64,000 nt of DNA from assembly GCA_009746045.1 (NCBI GenBank), contig RPFO01000138.1, positions 62,001 through 126,000 of the forward strand, read 5' to 3'. The notes beneath the pieces are model-generated. The model ran no database searches. It worked only from the letters and a program-made list of their open reading frames with translations, and was not told the DNA's origin. Position numbers and translations under genes: made by a program. The DNA comes from Mesostigma viride (Eukaryota > Streptophyta > Mesostigmatophyceae > Mesostigmatales > Mesostigmataceae). Of the stretch, positions 57,485 through 64,000 are shown one piece after another (the stretch's first letter is position 1; every line of letters begins with the position of its first letter).

Positions 57485-57745
57485 TGGCGTTCCTTAATTA
57501 AATGCCGCAAGAAGCTCTCACTCGGAGACTCGCTTCACGCTGGACGATGAGTTGACCCTTGCCCAGCAACAGCGGCGACGCGAGCTATGGCCGGCCGACC
57601 TACCTTCAGCTCCGGCAGAGCGCAGGGGGGAAGCCGGTATACTGGAGGGGGGCGCCGGCGGTCATCCACGTTGACCACAACAAGCCCTGGCAGGCACCTC
57701 CTGCCACCTCATGCAGACTAGGGAATATATACCAGTAGTGTAGAT
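57485..57745 (+). pseudogene. ORF1 C-terminal fragment and 3' UTR
   Basis: Matches the end of the copy 3/5 ORF1 (TRFTLDDELTLAQQQRRREL, PAELRQSAGGKPVYWRG-like) followed by that subfamily's 3' UTR (tagtgtagattagtcaggctt). Confidence 0.7.
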
Positions 57746-58076
57746 TAGTCAGGCTTAGCCTAGCACTGTGGCCCACGCGCATGTGCGCCCATAATGGCCC
57801 CCCTGGATGATGCCTTCAGAATTTAGCGGCACGCCATGCCTATAATGGGACCCCCATGGATGTTGCACTAAGAATTTAGCCATGCTATGCCTCCAACGTG
57901 TGGCTAGGAACTATATAGCTAGCCACAAGCCACGAGGTAGCCATGGCTGACGGCGGGGCTCATAGCTTTCACGTTTGAGCACCGAATTTAGCCGTGCATA
58001 TCACTATCGCTTCGTCTTAATTTCTAAGACGCACATGCTGATATAATTTTCCGAATCTAGATGTATTACGCAATAT

Positions 58077-59401
58077 ATGACGAGCAAACGCTCCTCGACG
58101 CAACAAAGTTTGGCGGATGCGCTCGGCCATGAAAATCCGTCTGCAGCTCAGGCTGCAGCTTCGCCATCAGGTCCGGCAGGCAGCGGTGACACTAGTCGTG
58201 CACTGGTGGTCGCCCAGCAACCTCCCGGGCTTATAATTAATGCCTCGCCATCGGCATCGCCTGACCCTAAACGCAGCGCCCGCCCAGCCGACAACACAGG
58301 AGGGTTTTCACGCCCCAAAGAACCGCGCTTTCGGCCTGAACATTTCAAGGTAGATGATCACGACTGGACCAACATATGTCCCCGGCAACTGCCCTGCATT
58401 GCCTCTTCTTCGGGGACTACGCCTCGCTTTATACCTGTGCCTCCATGATTCTCCACGACATCAATCGCCTCATCTGCTCGGACGGCAGCTGGCGGTACAA
58501 CATCAGCACGCTGCATGGACGGGCGCAGCCGCGCCCACCTCCAGCACGCCATCCTCAACTCCCTTCTCATGTGCTCTGACGGCGAGATCTGGGCCCCATC
58601 CATCTCCGCCCCCACCCTTCGTTCCATCCTTACGGAAGCCTTTCAGCAGCACGTGACCCCCCTTGCCGCCGATGCGGCAGCAATGGGTGGCACGCTGGCT
58701 ACTGAACTTCAGTTCCTCACCTTTCCACCACCGCCGCCTCCACCTCCACTGCCCTTTCCGCCTCCTGGCACTAGCTGCATGCCGACATCAAAGCCCGGCC
58801 AGCTCCTCGACCTCAACCATGCAACGTCTTCAAGCCACCGCCACCGCCCTTGTTGAGTGCTTGCACGACACCGCCGGCCTCACCGCCCAGCTAGGCGGTG
58901 AAGGACATCGCCGCCCAGCCGGCACCTGCTGGTCCGGCCGGCGATGCTCCCTCCACCTGGGCGGACTTCAGTGCTCATCACACCACCTCCATGCACCACC
59001 TCCACCATCGCGGCAAAACTCAAGCAACAAGCCCTCGACCTTCGCGAGGAGGCCGTCGGACATCACCAAGCGCAGCCACAATGCATGTCATCGTCAAGCA
59101 CTTCGACCAGCCGGCAGGTGAGACCTCCACGAGCCTTCTCGAGGCATTTAAGCGCGCCATTTTTGCCCCCATGCAACTCACTGGTGAGCTGCGGATGTCG
59201 GCTGTCCGCCTCCCCCGCGCGCGGGGTAAGGCTGGCCCGTGCTCCTCACCTTTAAGTACATGGCGGACAAGCTGGCGTTCCTTAAATGCCGCAAGAAGCT
59301 CTCGGAGACTCGCTTCACGCGAGACGATGACTTGATCGACCCTGGCCCAGCAACAGCGGCGACGCGAGCTATGGCCGACCTACCTTCAGCGATCCGGCAG
59401 A
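58077..59401 (+). pseudogene. LINE ORF1-like protein, multiply frameshifted
   Basis: Opens MTSKRSSTQQSLADALGHEN. LHCLFFGDYASLY, TLRSILTEAFQQHVTPLAAD, VKDIAAQPAPAGPAGDAP and ELRMSAVRLPRARGKAG follow in different frames. It has many short indels, so it is older than copies 1, 2 and 6. The TIR element interrupts it at RQR (59401). Confidence 0.75.
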
Positions 59402-59894
59402 GGCCGGGCCCACTTCAAATGTTCCGAAAAGTGTGACACTTTTGGTCGTTTTTTTGACTTTTTCGACGATCGTCACTCTGCAGAGTGATTCGTCGTGCGA
59501 AATCGTGCGAAATTGTGCGAAATTTGCTGAAATCGTGTGAAATTTGCTGAAATCGTGCGAATTTGTGCGAAATTTGCTGAAATTGTGCGAAATTTCATGT
59601 GAAAAATGTCGACGGTAAAAAATTTTGATGTGCACAACGTGTGTGAATTCATGCGAAATTTTGTCAAACGTCACTCCCCAAAACGACCCTTGGTTGAAAT
59701 CCATGCGAAATTGTGCGAAATCATGCAAAATTGTGCGAAATCGTGCGAAATCGTGCGAAAATGTGTGAAAATTTTGCGAAAATCACGCGAAAATCACGCG
59801 AACTCGTGCGAAATTTTATTTTTTTTTTGCGAAAAACGACCAAAAGTGTCACACACTTGGCTTGGACGGCGGAACATTTGAAGTGGGCCCGGCC
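59402..59894. mobile_element. 493-bp non-autonomous TIR element (MITE-like)
   Basis: Ends carry GGCCGGGCCCACTTCAAATG in inverted orientation, then a second inverted block (GTGACACTTTTGGTCGTTTT). A 4-bp duplication CAGA (59398-59401, 59895-59898) flanks it, and removal restores the ORF1 sequence seen at 57610. The core is made of imperfect repeats of GAAATCGTGCGAAATTTGC in both strands' sense. No coding capacity. Superfamily not assigned. Confidence 0.82.
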
Positions 59895-60079
59895 CAGAGC
59901 ACAGGGGGGAAGCTGGTATACTGGAGGGGGGCGGTCATCCACGTTGACCACAAGCCCTCAGTGGCAGGCACCTCCTGCCACCTCAGACTAGGGAATAGTA
60001 TACCAGTAGCCGGTGTAGATTAGTCAGGCTTAGCCTAGCACGTGGCCCATGCGCATGTGCGCCCATAATGGCCCCCATG

Positions 60080-60143
60080 TTTGTTTTCCGCGGACTGGCA
60101 CTAAACGCAAATGGTTTTCACCTTTGCGGCGTGCCAAATCAGA
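60080..60143 (+). mobile_element. 5'-truncated SINE insertion (64 bp)
   Basis: Matches the last 64 or so bases of the SINE monomer (15306-15369), including the stem-loop ACGCAAA..TTTTCACCTTTGCG and the ending TCAGAA-like. It is flanked by a 15-bp duplication ATAATGGCCCCCATG (60065-60079, 60144-60158). Confidence 0.85.
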
Positions 60144-60167
60144 ATAATGGCCCCCATGGATGATGCC

Positions 60168-61064
60168 GCTGCCACGCCTGCTCGACGGGACGACGGTCCC
60201 GTTCCGCGATTGCTTCAAACTGTTAGGGAGCTGGCTCCCTGACACCGCCGACGATGTGGACACGTACCGCATTGGCCTGGCCTGGGCTTGGCTCCGTTCG
60301 CTCAACACCTACTTGGCGCTCCAAGGGCCTGGGCGAGCACCGCAAGCGCATGCCGGTCTTCAAGGTCCTCGTCCTCACGGTGCTCACGTACGGCGCCGAG
60401 GCGTGCACACTCACACCCACTGACCCCGGCCTGGCATCTAGGCTAGACGGCACAGTTTACAGGATGCTCCGACAGGTCCTGAACGTAGGGTTTTCCAAGC
60501 GCCCGTCATCAGAGTCTTTGTATCAGGGCATGCCTCGTATTTTGGACGAGATTAGACAGCGTAGGATAGCATTCGTAGGACACCTAGCTTGCTCGCACCA
60601 GCCAGGTCGACACCGCTCTTGGTCTGGCAGGCCCCAAGCGGCTTGGCCATGCAGCCAGGGCGGCACATTCTGACCTGGCCTGGCCCCAAGGGCATTGCCA
60701 AGAAGGTAGGGAAACATGTCACGAACTACGTACAGATGTTGCTGGATGACCTACTGGTCCCAGCCCAGTTTAAATACCGCATCCACTCTCTCTCCCTTCT
60801 TTGGACTGCCATGCAGAACAAGACGCGGTGGCAGAAGATTGTCAAGGCTCACACGCCCGACCCTGTGGGCAAGCCACCTCCCCCCAACAAGAGGAGGAGG
60901 CGTTTTGATGAGTAGGGTAGTTATAGGATTTTTCTAGACTAGATAGACTAGAGTTAGGTTAGTTAGATTACGCGGCTCTCTCCATTCCGCCATCCATCAA
61001 GGAATATGTGCTACATGATCTCCCAACGGAGGCATGTTATAATTTAATTTTTTTTAATTTTTTA
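60168..61064 (+). mobile_element. LINE-B 5'-truncated insertion with RT C-terminus
   Basis: Encodes the end of a LINE reverse transcriptase: RLLDGTTVPFRDCFKLLGSW, VLVLTVLTYGAEACTL, LYQGMPRILDEIRQRRIAFVG, then after a frame change WTAMQNKTRWQKIVKAHTPD, stop near 60915. The 3' UTR ends with ATCTCCCAACGGAGGCATG and an A/T tail. A 12-bp duplication ATGGATGATGCC (60156-60167, 61065-61076) marks insertion into the 3' UTR of copy 5. The same C-terminus occurs at about 3950. Confidence 0.85.
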
Positions 61065-61506
61065 ATGGATGATGCCTTCAGAATTTAGCCAAGCCATGCC
61101 TATGATGGGACCCCATGGATTTTGCATTAAGAATTTAGCCATGCTATGCCTGTGCAGAGAGATGCCCTCTGTTGAGAAGCCATGCCTTAGCTCTTGTATA
61201 GCCATGATTTCTGGCCTGCGCTGGTTGTCTCCTTGATGATGATCTTCCCCCACATGACATGCTCCCCCTTAGCTGGGCATAACGTGATAGATCATGAGGG
61301 TGCAGGTGCCCTGGTGCACCTCTAGAGCAAGGGTAGCTTACATTCCCACCCTTGCAGGAAGTAGCCCAGAATGTATTAAAAGCCATATGCCCCTTCTCAG
61401 GCATATGTGCTACATGAACTCCCAACGGAGTTATGTTCCTAATTAGTTAATTAATTAATTAATTAATTAATGCCTATGCAGAGAGATGCTCTCTGTCGAG
61501 AAGCCA

Positions 61507-63490
61507 TTGAATTGAATTGAATTGTAACATAACTCCGTTGGGAGTATATGTAGCACATAGCCCTTGAGAGGGGGCATATGGCCTATCATACATCCTAAGC
61601 TACTTCCTGCAAGGGTGGGGATGTAAAGGACCCTTGCTCTAGGTGCACCAGGGCACTTGCATCCCCATGATCTTCAAGCTATGCCCAGCGAAGGGGGAGC
61701 CTGTCATGGGGGGGAAGATCAGCAGAGCTATACAAAAAGGCTAGGGCATGGCGTCTCAGCAGAGAGTTACTCCCTGCATGGGCACAACATAGCTAAATAA
61801 AGCTAGGCATCATCTGGAGTGTGGCACATCATAGGCACACATGTACATGATTAAATAAAGCGTGTGGCTTAGCTAGGATAGTGCCTCTAGGAGGCGTACA
61901 TGTACATGGCCACGGTCTATCTATTCTACACTACTACTGCTGTATTCCCCTAAGCTGGGGCGTCTGGAGTCGTTGGGGCCGCGGGGGTCGCCTGCCAGGG
62001 CTTGTGGCCGACGTAGATGGCCGCCCCCTTCCAGTACACCGGCTGCCCCGCCTTGGTCTTCCGGAGCTGGAGGTAGGTGGGCCATAGCTCCCGTCGCCGT
62101 TGTTGCTGCGCCAGGGTCAAGTCGTCGTCAAGGGTGAAGAGAGTCTTCTCGAGCCGCTTGCGGCGTCGGAGAAAAGAAATCTTGTCCGCCGGGGTCTTAA
62201 AGGTGAGAAGGAGCGGGGGCGGCCCTGCCTTACCCCGCGCGCGGGGAAGGCGGTGGGCGACCAGGTCGATCTCACCAGTAAGGCCCATGCGACTAAGAAT
62301 TTCTCTCTCAAACGCACGTGCAAGCTTCTCGGAATTCTCACCTTCCTCCATGTCGAGGTTCTTGACAATGACGTTAAGGCTGCGCTTGGCAAGCTCGGCC
62401 TCCTCGCGGAGGTCAAGCGTCTGCCGCTGGAGCTGGGCTGCGACGGCGGAGGTGGTGGAGGTGGTGTGCTGCTTAAGCATGTCCGCCCAGGTCGTGATGG
62501 GAGGAGCATCGCCGGCCAGGCCAGCAGAGGTTGGCTTGGCGGCAATGTCCTTCACCGCCTGGGCGGTGAGGCCCGCGGTGTTCTGCAGGACCTCGATAGC
62601 GATGGCATTATCCTTAAGACGTTGGTCAATGTCGCGGAGCTGGGCGGTGATGGAGTCGGTGGAGGCGGAGGGGGGGGGGTGGAGGCGAGGAGGGTGGCGG
62701 TGGCGGTGGGGATGGTGGGGAGCTCAGCAGCCAGCGTGCGACCCACAGCTGCCACATCTGCAGCTAGGGGCGTCACGTGCTGTGAGATGGTTTCTTGGAG
62801 GTGGAGGAGGAAGGTGGATTCGGTCAAGGGGGAGGGGGTCCAGAGGTCCGTGACAGAGCGGTCAAGGATGGAAAAGAGGGCGGCGAGCTGAAGACGGGGG
62901 CGAGACCAGCGGGCCAGGTTCTCAGGTCGGTGAGTAAACCGGCCGTCAGGTCCAGGGCGGAGGCGGTAATGGCTGTGAAGGCGCTGGCACAGGTCGAGAA
63001 TGGAGGCGTATGACCCATAAAACACGAGCTCCAGTATCTTGATGGGTGGCATGTCGAAAAAGCCGGGTCTGGCACCGTCGAAGGTGGAAAATAACCCGTC
63101 AACGTCAAAGTCGCGCTCAGACCAGCTTGGTTCGGTTGGGCGGCTGCGTTTTGGCTCGGGCGAGGCTGAGGGCGAGGCAGGAAGCCCGGGAGGGTGCTGG
63201 GCGACAACCAGTGCGCGACTAGGGTCACCACCGCCTTCCGGCCCTGATGGCGAAGCTGCAGCCGGAGCTGCAGACGTATTTTCATTGCCGAGCGCAGCCG
63301 TCAGGCTGCGTTGCGTCGATGGGCGTTTGCTCATCGTATATTGCGTAATAGCGTCGGAAAATTATATCAGCATGTGCGTCGTAGAAAGACGCGTCGATTG
63401 TGATATTCACGGCTAAATTCGGTGCTCAAACGTGAAAGTTATGAGCTCCGCCGTCAGCCATGGCTACCTCGTGGCTCGTGGCTCGTGGCT
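61507..63490 (-). mobile_element. ORF1-only retroelement, copy 6
   Basis: Near-identical to copy 1 (10064-12035) from tail to leader, with the same 3' stem-loop, pentanucleotide tail and frame break. Only scattered substitutions differ (for example 10632/62076 a versus g). Confidence 0.88.
61950..63334 (-). pseudogene. LINE ORF1-like protein, frameshifted (copy 6)
   Basis: MSKRPSTQRSLTAALGNEN at 63334; the frame breaks in the same G/C run as copy 1 (near 62674) and the C-terminal half ends at 61950. Sharing of the break shows both descend from one defective source or that the same homopolymer was mis-called twice. Confidence 0.75.
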
Positions 63491-63512
63491 CGTCTACCGG
63501 GTTGGTGCGAGA

Positions 63513-63976
63513 AGCCATGCCCTAGCTCTTGTATCAAGGAGACAACCAGCGCAGGCCAGAAGTCGGGAGAATCCGGACCATGGTAGCTCGAGCCTGCCGT
63601 TATCTTGTCCGCGTGTTCGAGTCGTTCAGGATGATGAAGATGAATGGTGCAATGGAAATGTGTATCCTTGTGCATTGAAATTATGGCTGGCTTACGTGTA
63701 GAGCGACTAGATTGTATAGCCATGATGATCTTCCCCACCTAGGACGGGCTCCCCTTAGCTGGGAGTTGCCCGGCGAGACTCTGGGTGGTGCAGGTGCCCT
63801 AGTGCACCTAGAGCAAGTGTTGTTTACATTCCCACCCTTGTGCAAGGAAGTAGCTTAGAATGTATTATAGGCCATATTGTCTCCTTGATTGTCATATGCC
63901 CCTTCTCAAGGGCTATGTGCTACAGATACTCCCAACGGAGTTATGTTCCTAATTAAAAACATTAATTAATTAATGT
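63513..63976 (+). mobile_element. ORF1-element 3' UTR fragment
   Basis: Resembles the copy 5 3' UTR (agaagccatgcc..agctcttgtat at about 61180; tgcaccta gagcaag; cccacccttg) and ends in the stem-loop ACTCCCAACGGAGT plus a TTAA tail at about 63920-63976. An unrelated 150-bp stretch (63535-63710) interrupts it. Confidence 0.65.
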
Positions 63977-64000
63977 CCGCAATGAGGACCTGTACCTTGG
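63977..64000 (+). mobile_element. start of a LINE-A RT fragment at the window edge
   Basis: GTCCGCAATGAGGACCTGTACC equals 7439-7460 of the LINE-A RT frame; it continues out of the window. Confidence 0.7.

Larger units (their letters stand above)
57925..61470 (+). mobile_element. ORF1-only retroelement, copy 5, with three nested insertions
   Basis: The leader begins at about 57925 (gccacgaggtagccatggctgacgg) and ORF1 at 58077. The 3' UTR continues in pieces to a terminal stem-loop (GAACTCCCAACGGAGTTATG) and TTAA tail at about 61400-61470. It was hit by a TIR element (59402-59894), a SINE fragment (60080-60143) and a LINE-B fragment (60168-61064), each with its own target duplication. Confidence 0.82.

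Noticed and set aside
63535-63710. Possible small inverted element (caaggagacaaccagcg..., inverted at about 61210-61237)
   Set aside because: An inverted match of about 28 bp exists, but no second end or target duplication could be placed.

Overview
The window reads as nuclear DNA from a eukaryotic alga, most likely a green alga; the exact lineage cannot be fixed from sequence alone. Support: a ribonucleotide reductase gene split into eight exons by GT..AG introns, a nucleotide-sugar transporter closest in motifs to the green-lineage CMP-sialate-transporter-like family, GC-rich coding sequence, and long microsatellites. Only two ordinary host genes are convincing: the ribonucleotide reductase small subunit (28060-31651, minus) and the transporter (50610-51578, plus). 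Nearly everything else is mobile DNA, much of it nested.

Layout. Positions 1-25530 hold one LINE (LINE-A, minus strand: ORF1 at 25342-23986, then endonuclease and reverse transcriptase) cut in two by a 21.7-kb CACTA-like DNA transposon (1141-22811) with 56-bp perfect terminal inverted repeats and a 2-bp target duplication. The transposon carries degraded multi-exon coding remnants, a PHD-finger reading frame, a second LINE-A copy lodged in a (CATC)n microsatellite, two ORF1-only retroelements head to head, a tRNA-Pro-related dimeric SINE, and several tandem arrays. A third ORF1-only element (25545-27215) separates LINE-A from the reductase gene.

Positions 32010-49540 hold a complete Ty1/copia element with 432-bp LTRs and a 5-bp target duplication. 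Its protease codons are interrupted by an 11.1-kb Ty3/gypsy-type element on the minus strand (34353-45495), flanked by ACAT. The gypsy polyprotein order is Gag, protease, a C5-cytosine DNA methyltransferase, reverse transcriptase/RNase H, integrase and a C-terminal PHD finger. Its LTRs are permuted: one LTR is split between the two ends of the insertion, as if a two-LTR circle had been opened inside an LTR at a palindrome.

Positions 53092-64000 are a graveyard of a second LINE family, three more ORF1-only elements, a 493-bp TIR element, a 5'-truncated SINE and a 5'-truncated LINE, several with clear target duplications that give the insertion order.

How the parts relate: the ORF1-only elements share ends with the LINEs (a terminal stem-loop around CTCCCAACGGAG), which suggests mobilisation by LINE machinery in trans. 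The methyltransferase plus PHD finger in the gypsy element suggests an element that both reads and writes chromatin marks. Several reading-frame breaks in otherwise young elements are one-base losses in G or C runs, so some may be assembly errors.
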